Positions 8,887 to 16,955 of a stretch of 64,000 nucleotides of DNA are shown in pieces (the stretch's first letter is position 1; the number at the start of each line of letters is the position of its first letter). The stretch comes from CALANV01 sp036381615 (GTDB taxonomy: Bacteria > Pseudomonadota > Alphaproteobacteria > CACIAM-22H2): contig DASVCL010000012.1 in the NCBI GenBank assembly GCA_036381615.1, forward strand, positions 1 to 64,000, written 5' to 3'. Made by a program: the position numbers and the translations under genes. The notes beneath the pieces are model-generated. The model worked only from the letters and a program-made list of their open reading frames with translations, ran no database searches and was not told the DNA's origin.

Positions 8887-9429
8887 CTATCGGGACGTCT
8901 CGGCCACCGACCCGGCCTCGGCCGGTGCCGTCGGCACGGGCGCCTTCGCCCAGACCTGATCGGCCTCGTACGCCTCGATCCGCACCCGCGCCAGTCCCTT
9001 GCGGCGCATGCCGAGCGCACGCGCCGCTTCGGACGAGAGATCGATCACGCGACCCGGTACATACGGTCCGCGATCATTGATCCGGACCATCACCGTCCGA
9101 TCGTTCTCGAGATTCGTGACCCGCACCACCGTATCCATCGGGAGCGTGCGGTGCGCAGCGGTCATCGCCCGCATATCGAAGCGCTCGCCGCTGGCCGTGC
9201 GCCGTCCATGATGACGCGATCCGTACCATGAGGCGATACCGACCTGGTCGAAGTACGGCTGCGGCGGCGCCGGCGGCAGCGGCGGCGGCGGGGGCGGGGG
9301 CAATTCGACGCTGCCGCATGCCGACAGAGTGAATGCCAGCACCAGGCACACGGCCGCAGTCGCGAACCGTCGTGCGACGGCCGACAACCTAAACGAGAAA
9401 CGGCGTGCGGATTCCTGGCACCAAAACAT
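8887..9429 (-). CDS. rlpA: RlpA-like lipoprotein (double-psi beta-barrel)
   Basis: This 180-residue protein has a lipoprotein signal with lipobox LSAC (Cys38), a proline-rich linker (residues 43-56) and an RlpA double-psi beta-barrel domain: GIASWYGSRHHGRRTASGE, then MTAAHRTLPMDTVVRV and VRINDRGPYVPGRVIDLS. RlpA proteins are septal or rod-complex peptidoglycan lytic transglycosylases acting on denuded glycan. The His-Gly and Asp residues of the active-site region are present. The C-terminal SPOR domain that recruits many RlpA proteins to septa is absent, so localisation must come from elsewhere or activity may be more general. Confidence 0.88.
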   Translation of the reverse strand: MFWCQESARRFSFRLSAVARRFATAAVCLVLAFTLSACGSVELPPPPPPPLPPAPPQPYFDQVGIASWYGSRHHGRRTASGERFDMRAMTAAHRTLPMDTVVRVTNLENDRTVMVRINDRGPYVPGRVIDLSSEAARALGMRRKGLARVRIEAYEADQVWAKAPVPTAPAEAGSVAETSR

Positions 9430-9549
9430 GGACCTGCCTCTCTACGGGATTCCGCGCGGGTGGACGACAAATCAAGCCGTGATCAGCGCGTGATCGGGTT
9501 GGGCGAAGCGGTCGGATCCGGAGTGTCCGGCAGGTCCAGTTAAGACAGT

Positions 9550-10296
9550 CTAAGCGGCCGACGTCTTGTAGTTGAATAAATTTTGCGCGAAACGCGGATA
9601 GGTCTCGGCGATCTCGTCGGCAACGCGGCCGCGCAGCAGCGCAACATCTTCGGGCGGGAGCGCCGGTGTCTCGACGACCCGCTCCGCGATGTCGAAGTCG
9701 AAGCCCGTATTGGCGCGCACGCTTTCGACGCTTTCACCGGGATGAACGGATTCGAGACGAAAGCGACGCAAGGTCCTGTCGAACGCGAAGACGCAGCGTC
9801 CGGTGACGAGGGCATGCGGCCCGCCTGGCCGATAGACCTCCGACGCGCTCAATCCCGGCGCACTGATGAAATCCACCCTGGGCACCATCACGCGGGGCGT
9901 GTGCTCCTCCCGGAACAGGATGACGCGGGGCACCAGAAAATAGAGATAAGTCGAGCCGAACGAACCCGGAAAGCGATGCGTGATGTTCGGATACGGCCCA
10001 AGGCCGACGAGGTTGATGTTGCCCTCGCCGTCGATCTGACCTCCGCCCAGAAAGAATGCGTCGATGCGCCCCTGTGCGGCGCAGTCGAACAGCTCGCGCC
10101 CGCCATCCGTGAAGGCGTTGTGCTTGCGGCTGCCGAGCATCAGTACGCGCGTATCTGGATTCTTCGCGCGGAGCAACAGCGCCGCGGCGCCCGGAATCGG
10201 CGACGAGTTGCCGACGGCGATGGTGCGGCAGCCCGCGAGCAGCCGAAACACGGCGCCGATCAGAAGCTCGATCCTTGCCCGGTCCGTCGTATTCAT
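9550..10296 (-). CDS. CoA-transferase-fold enzyme, subunit B (IpdB-like)
   Basis: This 248-residue protein has the family I CoA-transferase fold, with GNSSPIPGAAALLLR at the start and the glycine-rich FFLGGGQIDGEGNINL segment. Classic family I beta subunits use a glutamate in a SENG-type motif as the CoA acceptor; the matching position here reads LGSRKHNAF with no such Glu. This resembles IpdB-like proteins, which act as ring-opening hydrolases on CoA thioesters in steroid breakdown. The ATG was placed at 10296, where it overlaps the stop of the alpha-subunit gene as ATGA, implying coupled equimolar synthesis. The substrate is unknown. Confidence 0.82.
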   Translation of the reverse strand: MNTTDRARIELLIGAVFRLLAGCRTIAVGNSSPIPGAAALLLRAKNPDTRVLMLGSRKHNAFTDGGRELFDCAAQGRIDAFFLGGGQIDGEGNINLVGLGPYPNITHRFPGSFGSTYLYFLVPRVILFREEHTPRVMVPRVDFISAPGLSASEVYRPGGPHALVTGRCVFAFDRTLRRFRLESVHPGESVESVRANTGFDFDIAERVVETPALPPEDVALLRGRVADEIAETYPRFAQNLFNYKTSAA

Positions 10297-11108
10297 GCCG
10301 CAGCGCGCCGGCCGTCCATGAACCCGGCAAGCCAGTCGCGGAATCCGTCTTCGGTGCGCGCCGCCCGCGCATAACGCGCGATCTCGGCGTCGTCGGTGAC
10401 GTAGAGGTCCTGGAGCCCATAGGGCCAGGCGCCGTTCTTCGCCACGGCGACCGCTGAGACGTAGATCGACGGCAGAACGCCGGCCGCGGTCGCCTCGTCG
10501 GACAGCAGCGTACCCTCGACGATCTCCTCCACCGTCACGATGGTTTGCCGCGCCGCATGCGCCATGGTGGCGAGTTCGCGCCGGCGGCCGATCCACACGT
10601 TTCCGTCGCGATCGGCTCTGGCCGCATGGAACAGGGCGACATCCGGCCGGATGGCGGGCAACAGCACGATCGGATCGTTCGTGCCGAACGGATTCTCGAT
10701 GACGCGCCAGTCGGGACGATTCCGTTGCACGTCGCTGCCGATCAGGCCGCGCAGAGGCATGAACGGAATTCCCTTCTCTGCCGCCTGGAGCGCCGCGTGC
10801 ACCGCCGGACACGTGGTGTCGCGCATTCTGAGCCGGCCCGATGTCACGGCAGCGGCAAAGCGCGGCGCCGGGCCCAGCTCCCCCAGGAAAATGGCTGCGG
10901 CCTCGAGCTCCGCGACCAGGCCGGCGCCGATCAGCAGGTCGGCCTGAAGACCGCTGGTCGGTACGGCAAGAAGACGCAAGCCGCCAACGCCGCGGGCGAT
11001 CAAGGCGCGGGTCGCCGCCATCGACACGCCGCTGTAGTCGGGCGGAATCGCGACGAGAGTCCCGGATCGAATGGGCGCGATCAGCGCCTCGAGATCAACT
11101 ACCGGCAT
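10293..11108 (-). CDS. CoA-transferase-fold enzyme, subunit A (IpdA-like)
   Basis: This 271-residue partner of subunit B starts MPVVDLEALIAPIRSGTLVAIP and contains LLAVPTSGLQADLLIGAG and NPFGTNDPIVLLPAIRPDVALFHA, the pattern of alpha subunits such as GctA and IpdA. The start at 11108 follows family alignment; no in-frame alternative gives a better N-terminus. It overlaps subunit B by four bases. No steroid or aromatic degradation genes are adjacent, so the CoA-ester substrate cannot be inferred from context. Confidence 0.83.
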   Translation of the reverse strand: MPVVDLEALIAPIRSGTLVAIPPDYSGVSMAATRALIARGVGGLRLLAVPTSGLQADLLIGAGLVAELEAAAIFLGELGPAPRFAAAVTSGRLRMRDTTCPAVHAALQAAEKGIPFMPLRGLIGSDVQRNRPDWRVIENPFGTNDPIVLLPAIRPDVALFHAARADRDGNVWIGRRRELATMAHAARQTIVTVEEIVEGTLLSDEATAAGVLPSIYVSAVAVAKNGAWPYGLQDLYVTDDAEIARYARAARTEDGFRDWLAGFMDGRRAAA

Positions 11109-11213
11109 GACGCCATGATAGACGCCCGGTGCCGGCGGCACCACCCCGGCGGCGACGCGCGGACGTCCCCTTTTCGTTTCCGGCCGCCGGCACCCTCCCC
11201 CCCCAACAATGCA

Positions 11214-11234
11214 ATTGCGAACAGTTCTCATTCG
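11214..11234 (+). promoter_or_regulatory. Fur-box-like operator upstream of bfd
   Basis: The sequence TGCGAACAGTTCTCATTCG (11216-11234) resembles the Fur box form TGCNAATNATTCTCATT and lies about 140 bases before bfd. It includes the palindrome GAACAGTTC. Iron-dependent control of bfd is well known in proteobacteria, which supports the reading, but the match is imperfect and Irr or RirA cannot be excluded. Confidence 0.5.
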
Positions 11235-11374
11235 TGGCATTGTGCCTATCCGATGACGACACGGCCGGAGACGGGACGATGGTGATCTGGAGGTCCTTGC
11301 GCCCGATGACAATCGCTGCCGTTCTGCGCCGGCTCCTCCGCCGCCGCATCCCCCATTCGGGGGCCTAGCAACGC

Positions 11375-11569
11375 ATGTACGTCTGCCTCTGCAACGGCTA
11401 CACCGACCGCCAGGTCCGCGATACCGCGCGGACTTGCGGCACCGTATCCGAAATCTTCCGCTACCTTGGCGCCATGCCCCGCTGCGGCAAATGTGTCGGG
11501 ATGGTTGCGCAACTCTATCGCGACGCCGCGGGCGTGCCTGAGGCGCTGGCCGAAGGCGCCGGCGACTAG
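11375..11569 (+). CDS. bfd: Bacterioferritin-associated ferredoxin Bfd
   Basis: This 64-residue [2Fe-2S] ferredoxin passes electrons to the haem of bacterioferritin so that stored ferric iron is reduced and released. The four cluster ligands are visible as CxC (Cys4, Cys6) and CxxC (Cys37, Cys40), the Bfd spacing. It precedes bfr by 131 bases on the same strand and follows a Fur-like site, so iron shortage probably raises it. Confidence 0.94.
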   Translation: MYVCLCNGYTDRQVRDTARTCGTVSEIFRYLGAMPRCGKCVGMVAQLYRDAAGVPEALAEGAGD

Positions 11570-11700
11570 GACGCCCCTCGCGCACACCTGCATTTCCGCC
11601 TTCGCGAGCGGCACGGTAACTCGTTGTTGTTTCGGGTCCACCGGACCGCTACCCTTCGACGGTCCGCTTTGGGCGTTATCGTCGATCGAAAGGCCAGCCG

Positions 11701-12180
11701 ATGCGAACCGATCCTCGAGTCGTCGAGTACCTGAACCGCGTCCTCAAGAACGAGCTGACCGCGATCAACCAGTATTTCCTGCACGCCCGGATGCTGCGCC
11801 ATTGGGGCGTCACGAAGCTGGGCGAGTACGAATACAAGGAATCGATCGACGAGATGAAGCACGCCGACCGGCTGATCGAGCGGATCCTGTTCCTGGAGGG
11901 CCTGCCCAATCTTCAGGATCTCGACAAGCTTCTCATCGGCGAGAACGTGCGCGAAGTGCTCGAGTGCGACCTGCGGCTCGAGCAGGCGGCGATGCCGCTG
12001 CTGCGCGAGGCGATCGGTCATTGCGAGCAGGTTCGCGACTACGTCACCCGTGACCTCCTGTCGGACATCCTCGAGAGCGAGGAAGATCACGTCGACTTCA
12101 TCGAGACCCAGCTCGGTCTCATCGACAAGATCGGTATCCAGAACTACATCCAGCTCCAGTCCGAAGCGAAGGGCGACTGA
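11701..12180 (+). CDS. bfr: Bacterioferritin
   Basis: This 159-residue haem-containing ferritin subunit is expected to build a 24-mer that oxidises Fe(II) and stores it as a mineral. The ferroxidase ligands are present: Glu18, Glu51, His54, a Glu in the third helix (DLRLEQAAMPL) and EEDH in the fourth. Met52, the axial haem ligand at the dimer interface, is present in SIDEMKHADR, so this is a true haem-binding Bfr. It pairs with Bfd just upstream. Confidence 0.96.
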   Translation: MRTDPRVVEYLNRVLKNELTAINQYFLHARMLRHWGVTKLGEYEYKESIDEMKHADRLIERILFLEGLPNLQDLDKLLIGENVREVLECDLRLEQAAMPLLREAIGHCEQVRDYVTRDLLSDILESEEDHVDFIETQLGLIDKIGIQNYIQLQSEAKGD

Positions 12181-12261
12181 CGCCGATCGGCCCGAATCGG
12201 GGTGCGCGGCGCCCCCCTCACGCCATTGCCCGGCTTCCCTTCGCGGCGGGAAGGCGTGCGG

Positions 12262-12627
12262 TCATTCGACCCGGGCGCGGAGCTTCATCTTCGGATGGAT
12301 GCCGCAGAAGACGAGGTACTCGCCCGCCGCCGGGAAAGTCAGTCGGACGTCCTCGCCGGGCTCCTGAAGCCCGCTGTTGTACACAAGGGCCGGGTGATTG
12401 ACCTGGATATTGTGCGCGCGCGTGTCGTCGTTGCGGATGACCAGCGCCTCGCCGACGTGAAGGCGCACGCGCGCGACCGAGAATGCCTTGTCCTTTTGCG
12501 TCACGACCGTACCGGCCGCCCACACGGTTCCGGCCAGCAGCCCCGCACCGACGGCCAGCGCCAGCCCGCCGCAGCGGCGGCAGCATTCATCGATACGGCG
12601 ACCAGCGCGCATCCGGCGGACCTTCAT
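12262..12627 (-). CDS. Periplasmic cupredoxin (plastocyanin-like)
   Basis: This 121-residue protein has an N-terminal signal sequence (about residues 1-38, ending VWA-AG) and one type 1 copper domain. The ligands can be placed as His72 (AHNIQV), Cys108, His111 and Met114 in FCGIHPKM. The spacing Cys-x2-His-x2-Met is that of small blue copper proteins labelled methylamine utilisation or plastocyanin-like. The ATG lies inside the end of the di-heme peroxidase gene (41-base overlap; a later ATG at 12612 is possible). They are translated together, suggesting electron exchange between the two or a shared metal substrate. Confidence 0.86.
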   Translation of the reverse strand: MKVRRMRAGRRIDECCRRCGGLALAVGAGLLAGTVWAAGTVVTQKDKAFSVARVRLHVGEALVIRNDDTRAHNIQVNHPALVYNSGLQEPGEDVRLTFPAAGEYLVFCGIHPKMKLRARVE

Positions 12628-13615
12628 CCTTCAACGTCTCCAAAAACGCCACGAGGTCGTCGCGCTCCGCCTCCGTCAGCGTAATGGGCTTGAGATCGTC
12701 CGACAGCGTCGGGCGCGTAATGACGCCGTCGGCATAGTGGTCGACGACGGCGCGCAAGCTGGACATCGAGCCGTCATGCATGAAATGCGGGCGCCGGGCG
12801 ACGTTGCGCAGGCTGGGCGTCTTGAATGCGTGGTCGAGCTGCGGCACGGCGATGATCGGCCCGCGCCCGGGGTCGTCGGTCGGCAGGCCGATGTCATGGA
12901 ACCCGTCGTCGGTCAGCCGCCATCCGGAATGGCAGATCGCGCAGTTGGCCTTGCCGTTGAACAACAGGAAGCCGCGCTGTGCCGCCGGCCCGATCGCCGT
13001 GGCGTCGCCCTCGATCCAGCGATCGAACGGCATCGTGCCGGATACGATGGTCCGTTCGAAAGCGGCGATGGCCTGGCCGATCTTCGCCGGGGTAATCGCA
13101 GGATCATCCGGAAACGCCTCGACAAAGAGGCCCCGATAGAACGCGATGCCCTCGAGCCGCCGGACGAGGTCGTCGAGCGGCATGTTCATCTCGTCCGGCG
13201 CCTCGATCGGCATGAGCGCCTGGGCCTCGAGGCTGGACGCCCGGCCGTCCCAGAAGAACGTCTCGCCCCAGGCCGCGTCGTAAAGCGACGGTGTGCGCCG
13301 CCGCAGCTCGACGCCGCCCATGCCGAGGGCACGGGGCAGACCGTCCTGCCAGTCCATCTCGGGCCGATGACAGTCGATGCAGGCCCGCGATGCATCGATC
13401 GACAGGCGCCGGTCCTGGAACAGGGTCCAGCCCAACCGCACCTTCGCGTGCGACGACGGGTTGTCGGGCGGTATCGGCGGCGGCTCCGCCGGCCGACGAT
13501 AGAGCGCCTTGAGTGCATCCAGGTCCGATGCCGATACCGCCGTCGCGGCCGCGAGCGGCAGGGCGATGAGTACGCCGACGATGCACAACCAGATTCGCGC
13601 GCGCGTACCCATCAC
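12587..13615 (-). CDS. Periplasmic di-heme cytochrome c peroxidase family protein (CcpA/MauG-like)
   Basis: This 342-residue secreted protein has a signal peptide (ends near SASDL) and two CxxCH haem sites, CIDCH near residue 79 and CAICH near residue 227, each in a cytochrome c fold. The first domain carries WDGRASSLEAQA, typical of the CCP/MauG superfamily, where the iron is cycled to a high-valent state by peroxide. Family members are hydrogen peroxide reductases or oxidise protein or metal partners. Its genomic partners (a copper protein and a His-rich protein under an iron operator) point away from simple peroxide removal. It starts 13 bases after the GGE-repeat gene. Confidence 0.88.
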   Translation of the reverse strand: MMGTRARIWLCIVGVLIALPLAAATAVSASDLDALKALYRRPAEPPPIPPDNPSSHAKVRLGWTLFQDRRLSIDASRACIDCHRPEMDWQDGLPRALGMGGVELRRRTPSLYDAAWGETFFWDGRASSLEAQALMPIEAPDEMNMPLDDLVRRLEGIAFYRGLFVEAFPDDPAITPAKIGQAIAAFERTIVSGTMPFDRWIEGDATAIGPAAQRGFLLFNGKANCAICHSGWRLTDDGFHDIGLPTDDPGRGPIIAVPQLDHAFKTPSLRNVARRPHFMHDGSMSSLRAVVDHYADGVITRPTLSDDLKPITLTEAERDDLVAFLETLKDEGPPDARWSPYR

Positions 13616-13628
13616 CCCACGTCACGCC

Positions 13629-14534
13629 TTACTCGAAGCGGCTCGCCTGCAGCTCGGCCCGCGAAACACCGGCCGAGAATTGACCCGCCGACAGTAGCGG
13701 CTTTTCGGGCGGCACCACCGAGGGATAGGCGGCGACGAGCCCGTCGACGGCCTTCATCATCGCCGCATAGGCCTGTGCATCCTTGGCGCGCAAGGCCTTC
13801 TCATGCTGTCTCAGGATCCGGCTCGCGACGGTCACGAAGCCGCGGCTGTCCTGGTATTCGACTGTGTTGGCGAAACGTCCGTCCTCGATGGCGGCATCGT
13901 ACTCGTCCGCCGCCGTCCGCAGGAGTATCAGCGCAACCGAAGCCGCCGCCTGCGGCTGCGCCGCCAGATTGGCCCTGGCCAGCGCGCCGTCGATGATGCC
14001 GACGACGCGGTCGTGCTCCTTGGCGACGTCAGTCTTGGGCCGCTTGGACTTGACGGCATCGGCCAACGCTTTGAGGTCGGCCTCGAACGGCTTGATGTTG
14101 CGTTCGGCAAGCGCCGGCTCGATGTCCTCGTAGACCTCCTCCACCGGGTGCAGATAGTGGGGTAACGCGTCGTCGGGGCGGTCTGCTTCGTAGAGTTCCC
14201 GCCCGACGTCCAGATGCGCGCGCATCAGCAGCAGGCGGCCGGCAAAGGCCGCGTCAGGGGAGACATCGGTGAATGCGCCGGCCTCACCGCCTTCGCCCCC
14301 CTCGCCGCCTTCACCACCTTCACCCCCTTCACCGCCTTCACCGCCATGCATGCCGTGAGCGGCATGTCCACCCATGGCGCCGTGCGCATGATTCGCCTGG
14401 GCCAGCTTGCCGGGCGGAGGCGACTGTACCGATTGTGCGGCCGCTTCGTCCGTCGTCAGCGCAACCGGGCTGGCGCTCGCTAGCAGCCACGCCCCAATTC
14501 CGACCCACACCTTGATTCGGCGTTCCGACGCCAT
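13629..14534 (-). CDS. His-rich, GGE-repeat periplasmic helical protein, possible M75/EfeO-like domain
   Basis: This 301-residue protein was not recognised as a named family. It has a signal peptide (about 1-34), a His, Gly and Met-rich patch (residues 49-63) and about seven Gly-Gly-Glu triplets (64-84). A helical C-terminal region of about 215 residues follows. That region has HPVEE at 129-133, an HxxE motif like the metal-binding one of imelysin/EfeO (M75) proteins. The patch and the acidic repeats could bind metal. The start at 14534 has GGGGAG upstream. It leads a three-gene operon with a di-heme peroxidase and a cupredoxin and sits 42 bases from a Fur-type palindrome, so a role in iron (or copper) handling is inferred. 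Confidence 0.7.
   Translation of the reverse strand: MASERRIKVWVGIGAWLLASASPVALTTDEAAAQSVQSPPPGKLAQANHAHGAMGGHAAHGMHGGEGGEGGEGGEGGEGGEGGEAGAFTDVSPDAAFAGRLLLMRAHLDVGRELYEADRPDDALPHYLHPVEEVYEDIEPALAERNIKPFEADLKALADAVKSKRPKTDVAKEHDRVVGIIDGALARANLAAQPQAAASVALILLRTAADEYDAAIEDGRFANTVEYQDSRGFVTVASRILRQHEKALRAKDAQAYAAMMKAVDGLVAAYPSVVPPEKPLLSAGQFSAGVSRAELQASRFE
14281..14345. repeat. 9-bp coding tandem repeat (GGE triplets)
   Basis: About seven copies of a 9-base unit such as TTCACCGCC or TTCACCACC (plus strand) encode the Gly-Gly-Glu run of the gene on the minus strand. Third-position variation between units shows that the protein repeat is maintained and is not a very recent expansion. Confidence 0.9.
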
Positions 14535-14570
14535 CGCACTACTCCCCTTCCTTTCGCAAAGGTCCGAGAC

Positions 14571-14590
14571 TATAATGCGAATTATTCGCA
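14571..14590. promoter_or_regulatory. Divergent promoter with perfect Fur-type palindrome
   Basis: TGCGAATTATTCGCA (14576-14590) is a perfect 7-1-7 inverted repeat matching proteobacterial Fur boxes. A perfect -10 hexamer TATAAT (14571-14576) abuts it on the plus strand for piuC. On the minus strand TTGCAA followed 17 bases later by TATAG could serve the GGE-repeat operon. One repressor bound here would cover both promoters. Confidence 0.8.
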
Positions 14591-14652
14591 GTTGCAAATG
14601 CAGGAGGCCGCGACACCCCGCTGCCGGCCCCGTCCCTGGCAGGCTCCGCACC

Positions 14653-15324
14653 ATGATTCTGTGTCTTGCGAACGTCCTCTCCTCCGCCGAGCTGAAGGCC
14701 GTCGAGGCGGCGCTGACCGACGGCGCCTTCGTCGATGGCCGCATGACGGCCGGTTGGCATGCGCGTACGGTGAAGCGCAACGAACAGGTCGCGACGACGT
14801 CGGACGCGGCGCGGAAGGCCGGTGAGATCGTCAGTGCCGCGCTCAACCGCCACCCTGTGTTCCGCGCGGCCGTGCTGCCGCGGCGCATCCGGCCGTTCCT
14901 GTTCAGCCGCTACACGGAAGGGATGACCTACGGACCGCACGTCGACGATGCCGTCATGGGACGAACGGACCCGGTGCGGTCGGACGTATCCGTAACCGTT
15001 TTTCTCAACGAGCCCGAGGCCTATGACGGCGGCGAACTGGTGATCGAGACGACCGGTGGCGAAGAGGCATACAAGCTGCCGATCGGAAGCGCCATCGCGT
15101 ATCCGTCCACGACGCTGCACCGGGTGGAGCCCGTGACGCGCGGCACGCGCCTGGTGGCGGTCACGTGGATCCAGAGCCTGGTCCGGTCGGCGGAAGACCG
15201 CGAGATCCTGTTCGACCTCGATACCGCCCGGCGCACCATCTTCGAACAGCACGGCAAGACGCGCGAGTTCGACCTGATCGCCAAGAGCTACGCGAACCTG
15301 CTGCGCAAATGGTGCGAGACGTGA
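14653..15324 (+). CDS. piuC: PKHD-type Fe(II)/2-oxoglutarate hydroxylase (PiuC)
   Basis: This 223-residue non-haem iron dioxygenase has the ligands His96 and Asp98 in YGPHVDD and His156 in TTLHRVEP, with Arg166 binding 2-oxoglutarate. PiuC genes usually sit beside TonB-dependent siderophore receptors and are induced by iron starvation; the true substrate is not known. The start MILCLANVLS matches family N-termini (often MMLxIPDVL). It is transcribed away from the GGE-repeat operon from a shared Fur-type operator, but no receptor gene is in the window. Confidence 0.9.
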   Translation: MILCLANVLSSAELKAVEAALTDGAFVDGRMTAGWHARTVKRNEQVATTSDAARKAGEIVSAALNRHPVFRAAVLPRRIRPFLFSRYTEGMTYGPHVDDAVMGRTDPVRSDVSVTVFLNEPEAYDGGELVIETTGGEEAYKLPIGSAIAYPSTTLHRVEPVTRGTRLVAVTWIQSLVRSAEDREILFDLDTARRTIFEQHGKTREFDLIAKSYANLLRKWCET

Positions 15325-15360
15325 GTCAGCTTCGGCGCGCCGGGGGCATTCGATTCCGCC

Positions 15361-16941
15361 CTACGCCTCCATCACCGTGCGGCTCTGCTCGCGCATGAAT
15401 TGGGGCACGTAGAACGGGCCGAGCCCGCCCTTGCTGGTGACGCCCGATCCTTTCCAGCCGCAGAAGGTCTGAATACCGGGCCACGCGCCGGTCGTGGCGC
15501 CTGAACGCCGGTTGGCATAGAGCACGCCGGCCTCGGCGCGTTCGAAGAACAGGTCGAGTTCACGCTCGTCCCGGGTATAGACACCCGCCGTGAGGCCGTA
15601 GAGCACCTTGTTTCCCTCGGCGATGCCGGCGGCGAGGTCATCGCACGGCAACACGGCGAGGAACGGCAAGAACAGCTCATCGCGTACGAGCGGGTGCCCG
15701 TACGGCAGGCCGGTGACGATGGTCGGCTCGACATAGACGCCGTGGTCGAACAGATCGCCCGTCAGGCGCTGGCCGCCAAAGACCACGTTGCCGTCCTTCT
15801 TCGCGGCACCGACCGCGCGCTCGAACCGCAGGCCCGCTTCGGCGTCGATGACCGGGCCCATGTAGACGTCGCGCCGCTCGGGGTTCCCGATTTTCAGGCC
15901 CGCGGTCTTCTCCATCAGCAGGTCGACGAACCGGTCGTGCACGCTGCGCTCGACATAGGCGACCGAGCAGGCGCTGCATTTCTGCCCCGAGAGCCCGAAG
16001 GCGGACCGCATCACGCCCTCGGCCGCGACATCGAGATCGGCGCTGGCCGTCACATAGGCCGGATTCTTCCCGCCCATCTCGGCGATGACGGGGCGCGCAT
16101 GCGGGCGCTGCGCCATCTTGCGGAAGATCTCCATCCCGACGGCGTGGCTGCCGGTAAACGCGATACCGTCGAGACCAGGATGCTCGACGAGGCGAGATCC
16201 CGCCGCCTCGCCGCAGATCAGGTTCACCGCGCCCTCGGGCAGCCCGGCCTCGATCAGCGCGTCGACGAGCATGACGCCAGTGAGCCCGGCCTGCGGCGAC
16301 GGCTTGTAGACGACCGTGTTTCCGCCCAGGAGCGCCCCCGTCATCATGCCGATCGACAGGGCCGCCGGGAAATTGAACGGCGCGATCACGCCGAATACGC
16401 CGACAGGGCGCAGCGTCACCGACGTCGCCTCGCGGGGAAAGGCACGCCGCATGTCGCGCGTGAAGCCGCGGTTCGATTCCATCTCGTCGCAGTAGTAGCC
16501 GATGAGGTCCAGCACTTCCTCGGCCTCGCCCATCGATTCCAGACGGGACTTGCCGACCTCGATCAGGCACGCGATGCCGAGGTCGTATTTCCGGCGCTGC
16601 AAGATATCGCGCGCGCGGCGGAGGATCTCGATGCGTGCCGGCCATGGCGTTCCGGACCATTTCGGAAACGCCGACCTGGCGGCCGCGACGGCGCGGTCGA
16701 TCGCCGCGGGCGCCGCCTCGACGAAACGACCGATGAGGACGCGATCATCGATCGGGCTGTAGACGTCATAGATCTGTCCCTCGTCGTCCGGCCGGCCGGC
16801 GATGCGGTTCGGATGCGTGCGGCCGAGCGTCCGGCGGAACTCCGGTATCGCACGGTCGAGCATGTCGTGCAGCGGCGCGAAATCGACGCCGATATTCGAA
16901 TAGGTCACACGCGGCAGGTTGTCGTTGGTCATCGTCTCCAT
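15361..16941 (-). CDS. Aldehyde dehydrogenase, 1-pyrroline-5-carboxylate dehydrogenase (RocA) type
   Basis: This protein of about 526 residues oxidises an aldehyde, probably glutamate gamma-semialdehyde, to the acid with NAD(P). The catalytic cysteine is the first one in GQKCSACS, a motif typical of P5C dehydrogenases, and the general-base Glu is in EMGGKNP. The N-terminal NAD fold shows GVIAPFNFPAAL and FTGSHAVG. The ATG at 16941 follows AAGGA; another at 16932 would remove three residues. It lies 14 bases after the SRAP gene on the same strand. No proline dehydrogenase is adjacent, so proline catabolism is plausible but not shown. Confidence 0.85.
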   Translation of the reverse strand: METMTNDNLPRVTYSNIGVDFAPLHDMLDRAIPEFRRTLGRTHPNRIAGRPDDEGQIYDVYSPIDDRVLIGRFVEAAPAAIDRAVAAARSAFPKWSGTPWPARIEILRRARDILQRRKYDLGIACLIEVGKSRLESMGEAEEVLDLIGYYCDEMESNRGFTRDMRRAFPREATSVTLRPVGVFGVIAPFNFPAALSIGMMTGALLGGNTVVYKPSPQAGLTGVMLVDALIEAGLPEGAVNLICGEAAGSRLVEHPGLDGIAFTGSHAVGMEIFRKMAQRPHARPVIAEMGGKNPAYVTASADLDVAAEGVMRSAFGLSGQKCSACSVAYVERSVHDRFVDLLMEKTAGLKIGNPERRDVYMGPVIDAEAGLRFERAVGAAKKDGNVVFGGQRLTGDLFDHGVYVEPTIVTGLPYGHPLVRDELFLPFLAVLPCDDLAAGIAEGNKVLYGLTAGVYTRDERELDLFFERAEAGVLYANRRSGATTGAWPGIQTFCGWKGSGVTSKGGLGPFYVPQFMREQSRTVMEA

Positions 16942-16955
16942 CGTCCTTACACCGG

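Noticed and set aside
12262..14534. Complete EfeUOB iron transporter
   Set aside because: There is no EfeU permease and no Dyp-type peroxidase, and the cupredoxin is a separate protein, so only a loose parallel can be claimed.
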